Below are positions 8,138 through 15,597 of a stretch of DNA of 64,000 nucleotides, one piece after another. Made by a program: the position numbers and the translations under genes. The DNA lies in NCBI GenBank assembly GCA_030653365.1, contig JAURZL010000010.1, positions 186,001 to 250,000 on the forward strand, read 5' to 3'. Numbering within the stretch: the first letter of the stretch is position 1; each line of letters starts with the position of its first letter. This DNA comes from Anaerolineaceae bacterium. Lineage in GTDB: Bacteria; Chloroflexota; Anaerolineae; Anaerolineales; Anaerolineaceae. A model generated the notes under the pieces. That model had not been told where the DNA came from, ran no database searches, and saw only the letters and a program-made list of their open reading frames with translations.

Positions 8138-8860
8138 TTAGAGATTAAGCTCCGGCATGCGCATAACTTCATTGGCTTTGCGAACTTCATCGGTTGGATT
8201 AAAGTCCATGTCATTACCAATGTAGTTGGGTAGCCATTGCTTAAGGCTGGCATTCCATGAATCCTGGTTGACCAAATAGATTCGAGCGCCGCCTAATTCG
8301 TGCTGATATTGTGGCCATGGTAATGTTGGTTGTGCCATTGCCAGACCAGCCATTCGCCAGCCATTATAACTTTCGAAAGTTGACCACCATTGCTGAGCTT
8401 TGACAACTTCCAATGCATAATAAGTTTTGGCATAGTACATTGCCCAACCCACTTTTCCGCGACGTGAGAAAGCCATGGTGTGTAAACTGATCGCAGTGTC
8501 TTTGTCCCAGAAACGACCATTGGCAAATCCAACAAATTCACCATCAATTAAACCAAGCAAAGTGAAAGCGTCTTTAATTCTCTTGCGTTTCACAGCCAGA
8601 ATTTCGCCATAAACCCGGACACCTACGATGTCATAAAAGTCTTTTTCTTCTTCCATGACAAGTTTCATGAAATCAAGTAATTGGGGGATATCGTCATTAG
8701 TCATCGCCCGAATGAACATGGTACGACCATCCTCTAACAAGAATGAAGAATCCTGCCATGGGGGTAATTTCATTGGAGGTGCTTGCAGCAATCCTTCAAT
8801 TTCTGAGACATCAATCGACATCTTTTCTACTGATACTGGTACTGGGGGTGTTAATTTCAT
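8138..8860 (-). CDS. GNAT-like acyltransferase-fold protein at the head of the catabolic cluster
   Basis: A 240-residue protein. The stretch from about residue 47 (FIRAMTNDDIPQLLDFM) through LLGLIDGEFVGFANGRFW to SRRGKVGWAMYYAKTYYALE resembles the beta strands and the acyl-CoA pyrophosphate loop of a GNAT fold, but the match is divergent and the substrate is unknown. The first ~45 residues, rich in Pro and Lys, are an extension. It is transcribed alone: promoter at 9035-9063, AAGGAG ribosome site before the ATG, and an intrinsic terminator directly after. Its near-identical promoter to that of fdrA suggests a shared regulon with the heterocycle genes. Confidence 0.55.
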   Translation of the reverse strand: MKLTPPVPVSVEKMSIDVSEIEGLLQAPPMKLPPWQDSSFLLEDGRTMFIRAMTNDDIPQLLDFMKLVMEEEKDFYDIVGVRVYGEILAVKRKRIKDAFTLLGLIDGEFVGFANGRFWDKDTAISLHTMAFSRRGKVGWAMYYAKTYYALEVVKAQQWWSTFESYNGWRMAGLAMAQPTLPWPQYQHELGGARIYLVNQDSWNASLKQWLPNYIGNDMDFNPTDEVRKANEVMRMPELNL

Positions 8861-9028
8861 TTTACAAACTCCTTAGACAATAATATTGGGGAATTCCCAT
8901 TTTTTAACCTGAGTTTTTATCTCCCGGTTAGCTGACAATAAAATACCCGACGCCAACTTTTATACGACGGGGTGTGCCGATAATTCTGATGTTACACATC
9001 TCTCACAACGAATAAAAATGGCCAGCAC
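8861..9028 (-). other. 5' leader of the GNAT-like gene
   Basis: About 168 nt between the predicted start site and the ATG. Contains the right copy of the 14-bp inverted repeat and the palindrome GGGAATTCCC (8889-8898). No known riboswitch recognised. Confidence 0.45.
8922..8935 (-). repeat. Right copy of the 14-bp inverted repeat
   Basis: Reverse complement of 8025-8038, within the leader of the 8138-8860 gene. Could be a shared regulator site or a remnant of a mobile unit; no target-site duplication was identified. Confidence 0.6.
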
Positions 9029-9034
9029 ACTATA

Positions 9035-9063
9035 AGTATAGCAAACCAAAAAAATTGAGTCAA
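9035..9063 (-). promoter_or_regulatory. Promoter of the GNAT-like gene
   Basis: On the minus strand: -35 TTGACT (9058-9063), 17-nt spacer, -10 TATACT (9035-9040). Both hexamers, the spacing and the TGC before the -10 equivalent are like the fdrA promoter. Confidence 0.75.
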
Positions 9064-9145
9064 TAATATTTGTCAGACAATTACATGATATTTGGTCTAC
9101 TTAAACAATTTTTCTTCAGGACAAGGAAATTCCAAACCCGATCGC

Positions 9146-9790
9146 TTATTCCTCCATTAATTTTGAGATCAGATCAGCCAAATAGGAAGTAGCTGGCGGA
9201 CCTATAATAATTACTTCGTTTACCAAAAATGAAGGTGTTTGACTTAGTCCATGTTCCCCAGCCAGATTCATACTATGAACCACTTTATCCATATATAAAC
9301 CCTGGTCAACACAGGTATTAAATTTTTCAGCGTCCATATCCAACATCAGTGCATACGATTTCAATCCTTCATCCGAGAAACCGATGGGGTTTTCAAATAA
9401 TATGTCATGATAATCCCAAAATTTTCCCTGGTCATAAGCACATTGAGCAGCGTTGGCAGCTGCCCGCGAAGCACTACTGATGTGTGCATTGTCCCGCCAG
9501 ACATATTTCACCTGTCCATCGAACTGTTCCAGAATTTCTTCCAAAACCCCTGCATTGTGCCACAATTTGCAACCACTGCAGGCAAAATCAGCATATTCGA
9601 TGATGGTCACTGGTGCATTTTCACTCCCAAGATATGGATCTGTCGCAAGTCGTTCAGCCGACACAGGCGGATATTGTTTTTTGGGGATCAAAAATGCCCC
9701 AAGTGCTAGAAAAAGAATCAATCCTACAACCACAATGACTGGCTTATTATTTTCCCAAAATGCTTTACATTTTATGGTCAATTTGTTCAT
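9146..9790 (-). CDS. Membrane-anchored DsbA-family thiol:disulfide oxidoreductase
   Basis: A 214-residue protein with one N-terminal membrane segment (about residues 17-35) and an extracytoplasmic thioredoxin-like domain. After PYLGSENAPVTIIEYADF comes the redox motif CSGC, then the helical insertion typical of DsbA/BdbD, then the cis-Pro region SQTPSFLVNEVII. It should act outside the membrane, forming or shuffling disulfides in exported proteins. Transcribed alone, with only a weak ribosome site before the ATG. No DsbB/VKOR partner is next to it. Confidence 0.88.
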   Translation of the reverse strand: MNKLTIKCKAFWENNKPVIVVVGLILFLALGAFLIPKKQYPPVSAERLATDPYLGSENAPVTIIEYADFACSGCKLWHNAGVLEEILEQFDGQVKYVWRDNAHISSASRAAANAAQCAYDQGKFWDYHDILFENPIGFSDEGLKSYALMLDMDAEKFNTCVDQGLYMDKVVHSMNLAGEHGLSQTPSFLVNEVIIIGPPATSYLADLISKLMEE

Positions 9791-10179
9791 AACATCACAT
9801 CATTTATCTTTTTACCTTAAAACAAACTCAACCGAAAGGGTTTGTTTAACCCTTGATTGGAATCCAGATTGGATTAATCGGATCTTCCTCGTTTAAAGAT
9901 CTCAAAATTTCCATTTTATCATGATCTTCTTCCTAACAAATCTGACAATTTACTTAAAAATGTACTCAAGTTGAATAGCTGGTGGTATAACTTAGTCATT
10001 CCCCAAAAAGAGCACGGTCGGAATGATGAAAAACTCTCAGCCCTTATTGGTACAGAAAAATTGCTGAGATTTTTGATTTTTAGTTTTCTGACTTTGTGAA
10101 CTCTGCTGCCTCGAAAACAGGAAATCGGATATTTAAAAATCGAAATCTAAAGATTAATGGTTGAATAAAGGAGTTTTCC
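9791..10179. other. Divergent intergenic region between the DsbA-like gene and terC
   Basis: 389 bp without a gene. It holds a small hairpin (AAGGGTT / AACCCTT, 9836-9854) and a terminator-like hairpin at 10035-10074 ahead of the TerC gene. I looked for the Mn2+-sensing yybP-ykoY element that often precedes TerC genes and did not recognise its core. Confidence 0.5.
10035..10074 (+). terminator. Attenuator-like hairpin in the terC leader
   Basis: TCTCAGC (10035-10041) pairs with GCTGAGA (10063-10069), followed by a T-rich tract. It lies about 105 nt before the TerC start codon, where no upstream plus-strand gene needs terminating, so it may act as a leader attenuator. Confidence 0.4.
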
Positions 10180-11049
10180 ATGGACTGGTCGTTTGTTGCT
10201 ATAGTTTTACAACTGGTTTTTTTGGAGGGGATCTTATCACTGGATAATGCTGCTGTGTTAGGCGCAATGGTTTCCAGATTGCCGGAACATGAACGCATAC
10301 CCTGGCCAAAAATATTGGCAAAATTTGGTCATGTTCTGGATAAATCACTTGGATACCAGAGAATGGCCGCTTTAAGGGTTGGGTTGATCGGTGCCTATGG
10401 TGGACGCATCATTATGTTGTTTCTTGCCAGCTACATTATTCAAAATCCCTGGTTAAAAGTATTAGGCGCGGCATATTTGATTCGTTTAGCGCTTGATGAT
10501 CTTGGGGCACCCGGTCATGAAGGTAGTGAAGAAGATGAGATGCGCCCCCTAAAAAAACAGGGGTTTTGGTTAACAGTCCTCAATGTAGAACTGATGGACC
10601 TGGCATTCAGTCTCGACAATGTCGTGGCAGCTGTTTCTCTATCTGATCATATGGCAGTGGTTATTCTCGGTGTGGCCATTGGTATCCTGATCATGCGTTT
10701 TGCTGCCGGTATTTTCAGCTCAGTCGTTCTTCGTTTCCCGGTTTTGAAAACAGCTGCGTATATCTTGATTTTAAATATTGGTATTGAAATTTTACTGGAA
10801 GAGTTTGCCGGATTCCATTTCAATGATTGGATGCGTTTTGGAATATCCATTGGAACAATAGTATTAGCGATCGCATATTCGAAATTTAAGTTTTTACAGA
10901 TATTACGTCCCCTCTTTATCTGGCTCGGTCAGGGCTTAGCATTATTGAATGGTTTTGTCTCCTGGCTTTTCGCTCCAATAAAAGGTTTGTTTAACCTCTT
11001 ATTTCAAATTTTCAAGAAACCTGTTGTTGTTAAAATAAAATCCTCTTAA
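10180..11049 (+). CDS. TerC-family integral membrane protein
   Basis: A 289-residue membrane protein with about seven to eight hydrophobic segments. The family motifs with acidic residues inside membrane segments are present twice: LEGILSLDNAAVLGAMV near residue 12 and MDLAFSLDNVVAAV near residue 140. TerC proteins such as YkoY/YceF take part in Mn2+ export and metal loading of exported proteins. Start follows AAGGAG. Stands alone; a long leader with a possible attenuator precedes it and a perfect palindromic terminator follows. Confidence 0.88.
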   Translation: MDWSFVAIVLQLVFLEGILSLDNAAVLGAMVSRLPEHERIPWPKILAKFGHVLDKSLGYQRMAALRVGLIGAYGGRIIMLFLASYIIQNPWLKVLGAAYLIRLALDDLGAPGHEGSEEDEMRPLKKQGFWLTVLNVELMDLAFSLDNVVAAVSLSDHMAVVILGVAIGILIMRFAAGIFSSVVLRFPVLKTAAYILILNIGIEILLEEFAGFHFNDWMRFGISIGTIVLAIAYSKFKFLQILRPLFIWLGQGLALLNGFVSWLFAPIKGLFNLLFQIFKKPVVVKIKSS

Positions 11050-11057
11050 ATATAAGA

Positions 11058-11094
11058 TGGCTTTGCATCAATATTGATGCAAAGCCACTTTTCT
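11058..11094 (+). terminator. Terminator after terC
   Basis: A perfect 30-nt palindrome (arms TGGCTTTGCATCA / TGATGCAAAGCCA) followed by CTTTTCTT on the plus strand. It lies in the short gap between convergent genes and could slow transcription from both sides. Confidence 0.85.
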
Positions 11095-11531
11095 TATAAT
11101 TCTTTTTCCATCCAAAGCACCTGAGTGGTCCCAAAATAATTCGTGGGTAATCCTGCGGTTCTAAATCCCATTCTCTCGAAATATGCAGTGGTGTTGAGCC
11201 GTGACATACAGCCAATAACATGGTACCCTTTTTCTCTTGCAGCTTGTTCAACGGTATCCATTAATAATTTCCCAACACCTTTCTTCTGATATCCTGGGTC
11301 TATGGCTAAATGAGATACCCAGCCTACCCCTTCTGTCTTCTCAAACATTTTGATCACACCAACAACTTTCCCATTACTTTCATCGATAGCCATGAAATGT
11401 TGGCTTATGGGTTCATAATCATCTTTTTCAGTATCTTTTGGCTGTCCCCATGGCGCACGTAACACCCTATAACGCAGTTCATAATAAGCTTTAAAATCTT
11501 CTCGTGTTTTTGGAATCTTGATTGATATCAT
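11094..11531 (-). CDS. GNAT-family N-acetyltransferase
   Basis: A 145-residue single-domain acetyltransferase: substrate-side strands (MFEKTEGVGWVSHLAID), the acetyl-CoA pyrophosphate loop YQKKGVGKLLMDTVE around residues 84-98, and the C-terminal FERMGF motif. Its opening (SIKIPKTREDFKAYYELRYRVLRAPWGQP) resembles the YbbJ/ElaA-like branch. AGGAG precedes the ATG. Substrate unknown. Convergent with terC. Confidence 0.88.
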   Translation of the reverse strand: MISIKIPKTREDFKAYYELRYRVLRAPWGQPKDTEKDDYEPISQHFMAIDESNGKVVGVIKMFEKTEGVGWVSHLAIDPGYQKKGVGKLLMDTVEQAAREKGYHVIGCMSRLNTTAYFERMGFRTAGLPTNYFGTTQVLWMEKEL

Positions 11532-11696
11532 TTATGAAACTCCTTTTCCTCGACGTCCGACTCTATTTCAGGTAATTCTGTTATACACCATTAATCTATT
11601 TGCATAAAAAATATAAAAGATATTTTTTCCCAGATAAACTTCTATTACATTTGTCATATTTTCTGGGATTTTTGTGACATGAGGAATATGCTTTTG

Positions 11697-11713
11697 TGCT
11701 ATTATAATATAAT
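11697..11713 (+). promoter_or_regulatory. Possible promoter of the BMP-family importer operon
   Basis: TGC followed by TATTATAATATAAT gives an extended -10 and two overlapping TATAAT hexamers (11703-11708 and 11708-11713). No matching -35 hexamer lies at the right distance, so the exact start is uncertain. Confidence 0.4.
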
Positions 11714-11818
11714 ATTGAACATCTAAATTTATTATCATTTCAATTATTATTGGTTAGTTTAATGTTAAAAATTTCAAAATCGATATCCACATTTTCTGTA
11801 TTTATTATTGTCAATTAG

Positions 11819-11847
11819 GGGGAACCTTTGTCTGTTCCCTCTTTTTT
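11819..11847 (+). terminator. Terminator-like hairpin in the importer leader
   Basis: GGGGAAC (11819-11825) pairs with GTTCCCT (11834-11840), followed by CTTTTTT. It lies 28 nt before the lipoprotein start codon and after the possible promoter, so it may be an attenuator. Confidence 0.55.
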
Positions 11848-11874
11848 ATTAATATATTTTAAAGGAGTATTGAA

Positions 11875-12885
11875 ATGGGAAGAAGTAAGATTATTTTAGT
11901 TTCTGTATTAGTGTTGTTGTCTTTATTGGCAACCCAATGTGCACCTGCAGCTCCGGTTGCAGAAGCACCTGAAGCAAAAGTCTGGAAATTAGCCGCGATT
12001 TTCCCTGGCGTAATCACAGATGCTGACTATAACACCCTTGCATATGAAGGTATTGTTGGTCTTCAAAAAGAGACTGGCATTGAGACTGCATATTCAGAGA
12101 GTGTCGCGGTCCCGGATGTTGATCGTGTTATGCGCGAGTATATTGATGCTGGTTTCAACATTATCTGGACGCATGGTGGTCAATTTGTAACCCAAACCGC
12201 TGAATTAGCAGTTGCATTCCCGGAAGTCGTCTTCATTGCTGAAGGTGATGCACCATTAGAAAGCTCACCCGCTAACCTCTGGTTCATTGACCGCAACTTC
12301 CATGTTGGTTACTATGCTATCGGTGCTGTTGCTGCCCGTGCAACCAAAACTGGAAAGATTGGCTACCTGGGTGGATTAACTCTACCCTTCTCGTATGCTG
12401 AAGCACACGCTGTTCAACAAGCAGTTGCTGACTCTGGTTTGGATGTAGAAGTGAAAATGGTATGGGCTGGCGATTTCAATGATCCCACCAAAGCCCGCCA
12501 GGTAGCCGATGCATTAATCGCTGAAGGTTGTGATGTCATTATGGGTTCACTCAACCTGGGTATGTTCGGTTTATTCGAAGCCGTAAAAGCCTCCTCATCG
12601 ACAGTGCTTGTAACAGCCAAATACACCGACAAATCCTCCTATGCCCCTGAGAATTACATCACTGCTTTCATCTATGATTTCACCGTTCCTTTGAAATCCA
12701 TCTATGATAGTGTTCAAGCTGGCCAATTGGGTGGCTACTATCCACTTGGATTTGACACCGGTGCATTAATTCAAACACCATTGCAGAACGTTGACCCTGC
12801 AGTTGCTACCGAAGTGGAAGCAATCATTGCTGATGTGGTTAGTGGAAAAATCGAAGTTGTAAAAGACACCAGCGAAATCAAGTAA
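11875..12885 (+). CDS. BMP-family (PnrA-like) nucleoside-binding lipoprotein
   Basis: A 336-residue extracellular solute-binding lipoprotein of the basic membrane protein family, whose studied members (PnrA/TmpC, BmpD) bind purine nucleosides and feed ABC importers. Signal peptide with lipid-attachment Cys22 in LLATQC; the -1 Gln is unusual for a lipobox, but an Ala/Pro-rich linker (APAAPVAEAPEAK) follows as usual. Family landmarks include the N-terminal KLAAIFPGVITDADYNTLAYEG region and FPEVVFIAEGD. AAAGGAG precedes the ATG. First of four genes; its partner ATPase and permeases follow after a hairpin. Confidence 0.9.
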   Translation: MGRSKIILVSVLVLLSLLATQCAPAAPVAEAPEAKVWKLAAIFPGVITDADYNTLAYEGIVGLQKETGIETAYSESVAVPDVDRVMREYIDAGFNIIWTHGGQFVTQTAELAVAFPEVVFIAEGDAPLESSPANLWFIDRNFHVGYYAIGAVAARATKTGKIGYLGGLTLPFSYAEAHAVQQAVADSGLDVEVKMVWAGDFNDPTKARQVADALIAEGCDVIMGSLNLGMFGLFEAVKASSSTVLVTAKYTDKSSYAPENYITAFIYDFTVPLKSIYDSVQAGQLGGYYPLGFDTGALIQTPLQNVDPAVATEVEAIIADVVSGKIEVVKDTSEIK

Positions 12886-12908
12886 TCCGTCGAACAATTT
12901 ATTGATCA

Positions 12909-12941
12909 AACCGTGCGTTGCCTGAATGACAACGCACGGTT
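12909..12941 (+). terminator. Hairpin between the binding protein and ATPase genes
   Basis: A 12-bp perfect stem AACCGTGCGTTG / CAACGCACGGTT with a 9-nt loop and no T-run. Such hairpins after binding-protein genes usually stabilise the upstream mRNA so that the lipoprotein is made in excess; that role is inferred here. Confidence 0.7.
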
Positions 12942-13010
12942 ATTAGAAGAACGAGCCTGGAACCGCTCAAAACCTTTCTTGTTACTTTTACCGGGCTTAA
13001 AGGTATTTTA

Positions 13011-14591
13011 ATGATGGAAGATATTACAATCCTTGAACTGAAGAATGTACGCAAAGTTTTTGGACAAATCGTGGCATTGGATAGTGTTTCTTTCACACTT
13101 AAAAGAGGCGAAATTCACGGTTTGTTAGGGGGAAATGGTGCTGGAAAAACCACATTGATGAACATCTTATATGGTCTTTATCGCAAAGACGAAGGCGAGA
13201 TCTTGCTAAGGGATAAGACCGTAAGTATTCATGGACCACGCGATGCCATCAATCAGGGTATTGGCATGGTACACCAGCACTTTTTACAAATTGGAAGTTT
13301 TACGGTTTTAGAGAACATTGTCCTCGGGACCGATGTAAGAAACAAATACACAATGAAAATGGACCAGGAATCAGAGAAAGTATTGGAACTTTGTAAGCGA
13401 TTTGGTCTGAATGTTAATCTGAATGAAATTATGAGCACGCTAACAGTCGGTGCTCGCCAAAAAGTAGAAATTCTCAAAGCTTTATATCGTGGAGTTGATA
13501 TTCTCATTCTGGACGAACCAACCACGAACCTGACCCCACAGGAAGTAGATGATTTGTTTGTCTCCCTGCGCGTAATGGTCAACGATGGTCTCAGTATTGT
13601 GTTCATCACCCACAAATTACGCGAAGTTCTGAGTGTCTGTGATCGTATAACCGTTTTACGGGAAGGAAAAAATATCACCACACTTGATCGTAAGGATGCC
13701 TCCGAAGAGGTATTTGTGCGAGCAATGGTTGGTGAAAAGATGAATATTGAAAACTCGATCTATTTTTCCACCGACAAACGAGTGGAATATCAAAGAGATC
13801 CTTCCGAAAGTGCTAAATTTAAAATGGAGAATATCAATTTGATATCACCGGATGGAATTTCCCGCTTAAAGGATATTAACCTGGAAGTATTCAGTGGTGA
13901 AATCGTTGGCATTGCTGGTGTCGCAGGAAATGGTCAACGCGAACTGGCTGAAGTGGTTACCGGTGTCGTTCCGATTACCTCTGGTAAAAAAGTTTTCTTG
14001 GGTGATGATATCAGCCAAAAAACCAATGAAGATTTATTGGGTTCTGGTTTTTCATACATCCCGGAAGATCGATTAAGCGATGGATTTCTTCCCAAAGCAA
14101 CGGTAGCTCAAAATCTGATCCTGGGTCAACATCGGGTCAAACCCTATAGCGATGGCAGGTTTATCAATTGGAAAACCGTCTTTGCCGAATCAACCAAGTT
14201 CATTACAGAATACAATATTAAAACCAATGGGCCTGCTGACGTTGGAGGAAACCTCTCCGGTGGAAACATTCAACGTGTAATGATCGCCCGTGCTTTCTCG
14301 ATGGAATCACAGATGATGGTTGCCCACAACCCCACACGTGGACTCGATATTCCTTCTATGGATTTTGTTTACCAGAAAATGTTAGCCCGTAGTGCAGCTG
14401 GTTATGCCACGTTACTCATTTCTGAGGATCTGGATGAATTGATACGGATCAGTGATCGAATTGCTGTGGTATTTCGCGGACAGATATTAGGTGTTCTGAA
14501 ACGAGAAGAATTTGATAAATACGCAATTGGAAGGTTGATGAGTGGTATTCAATCAGAGAGTCAACCAATAGAGGAGAATGCAGTACCATGA
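13011..14591 (+). CDS. Nucleoside ABC importer, double ATP-binding subunit
   Basis: A 526-residue ATPase with two ABC domains (about residues 8-245 and 270-510), the arrangement of NupA/YufO-type and sugar importers. Domain 1 has Walker A GGNGAGKTT, signature LTVGARQ and Walker B ILILDEPT. Domain 2 has a degenerate Walker A (GVAGNGQREL), signature LSGGNIQR and AHNPTRGLD, as usual for this family where only one site is fully active. Two adjacent ATGs (13011, 13014) are possible starts. The gene ends in an ATGA overlap with the first permease. Confidence 0.93.
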   Translation: MMEDITILELKNVRKVFGQIVALDSVSFTLKRGEIHGLLGGNGAGKTTLMNILYGLYRKDEGEILLRDKTVSIHGPRDAINQGIGMVHQHFLQIGSFTVLENIVLGTDVRNKYTMKMDQESEKVLELCKRFGLNVNLNEIMSTLTVGARQKVEILKALYRGVDILILDEPTTNLTPQEVDDLFVSLRVMVNDGLSIVFITHKLREVLSVCDRITVLREGKNITTLDRKDASEEVFVRAMVGEKMNIENSIYFSTDKRVEYQRDPSESAKFKMENINLISPDGISRLKDINLEVFSGEIVGIAGVAGNGQRELAEVVTGVVPITSGKKVFLGDDISQKTNEDLLGSGFSYIPEDRLSDGFLPKATVAQNLILGQHRVKPYSDGRFINWKTVFAESTKFITEYNIKTNGPADVGGNLSGGNIQRVMIARAFSMESQMMVAHNPTRGLDIPSMDFVYQKMLARSAAGYATLLISEDLDELIRISDRIAVVFRGQILGVLKREEFDKYAIGRLMSGIQSESQPIEENAVP

Positions 14592-15595
14592 CAATTGTAA
14601 AGAAAATCCTCCCGTATTTGCTCGCCGTGTTGGCTTCCTTTGTTGCGGCTGGCATTTTTATTTCATTAATGGGTTTTGATGTTTTCAAGGCATATCAAAC
14701 TATTCTGTTTACATCATTCAGAACGCCAAATGGATTCATTCAAACACTCCTCAAGTTTATTCCCCTTGTGTTGTTAGCCTTTGCCTTCACCATCCCTCTC
14801 ACTGCCGGTAAATTTAATATTGGTGGAGAAGGCCAGATGATGGCTGGCGGTATCGGTGCTGCGGCAATGGGTATCATGTTCGCTGATTTACCAGCCATTT
14901 TGTTATTACCGATGGTTATCATCGGTGGTGTGATTGCAGGAGCCATCTGGGGGTTCATCCCAGCCTGGTTGCTCTACAAATTCAATATCAATGAAATTCT
15001 TACCACCGTTCTTTTCAACTTTATCGCTTTCTTCCTGATCGATTTTGTTGCTACGGGACCCTGGCGTGATCCGGGTGCTGGTCACCCGACAACGATTGCA
15101 ATTGGGGAAGGAGGTTGGTTACCCCTGCTGGTGAATAATCCTCCCTTGCACTCAGGAATCATTCTTGCGATTCTGGTTGCAGTCGGGGTTTACATTTATA
15201 CAACTCGGACAACCGGCGGATATGAATTAATTGCCACAGGGGCAAATCCCCGTGCAGCTGGTGTCTTTGGCATCAAAGTAAAACGAATGTTCGTTCTCTC
15301 ATTGGTTTTGGCAGGTGGTGTTGCTGGGTTAGCTGGAGCATTCGAAGTAGCAGGTCCCCAACATCGCTTGATTGAAGGGATGCAATCGAATTTTCTTCAG
15401 CTTGGTTTAATCATCGGTCTAATCTCAAGAGGAAATAATGGCGCTGTTCCATTTGTTGCTTTCCTGATTGCAGTATTGGAAGTCGGTGCTAGTGCCATGC
15501 AACGAACCATGATGATCCCAGTGGAAATGGTCTTCATCGTGCAAGCTCTTATCTTACTATTCGTCCTCTTATCGGACGTTGTCAGGAGAAAATAA
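14588..15595 (+). CDS. Nucleoside ABC importer permease 1 (NupP-like)
   Basis: A 335-residue permease of the BPD_transp_2 family with about nine to ten membrane segments. Family stretches: FTIPLTAGKFNIGGEGQMMAGG near residue 66 and the cytoplasmic coupling loop TGGYELIATGANPRAAGVFGI near residue 211. Its ATG overlaps the ATPase stop by four bases, so translation is coupled. Works with the lipoprotein and the next permease. Confidence 0.93.
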   Translation: MTIVKKILPYLLAVLASFVAAGIFISLMGFDVFKAYQTILFTSFRTPNGFIQTLLKFIPLVLLAFAFTIPLTAGKFNIGGEGQMMAGGIGAAAMGIMFADLPAILLLPMVIIGGVIAGAIWGFIPAWLLYKFNINEILTTVLFNFIAFFLIDFVATGPWRDPGAGHPTTIAIGEGGWLPLLVNNPPLHSGIILAILVAVGVYIYTTRTTGGYELIATGANPRAAGVFGIKVKRMFVLSLVLAGGVAGLAGAFEVAGPQHRLIEGMQSNFLQLGLIIGLISRGNNGAVPFVAFLIAVLEVGASAMQRTMMIPVEMVFIVQALILLFVLLSDVVRRK

Positions 15596-15597
15596 TA

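Larger units (their letters stand above)
11532..11874. other. AT-rich intergenic region upstream of the nucleoside importer
   Basis: 343 bp with no gene. It carries an extended -10-like element near 11697-11708 and a terminator-like hairpin at 11819-11847 just before the lipoprotein gene. I searched for a purine riboswitch because of the downstream genes and did not recognise one. Confidence 0.5.

Noticed and set aside
11600..11874. Purine riboswitch ahead of the nucleoside importer
   Set aside because: The conserved aptamer core was not found by eye; only a simple terminator-like hairpin is visible.
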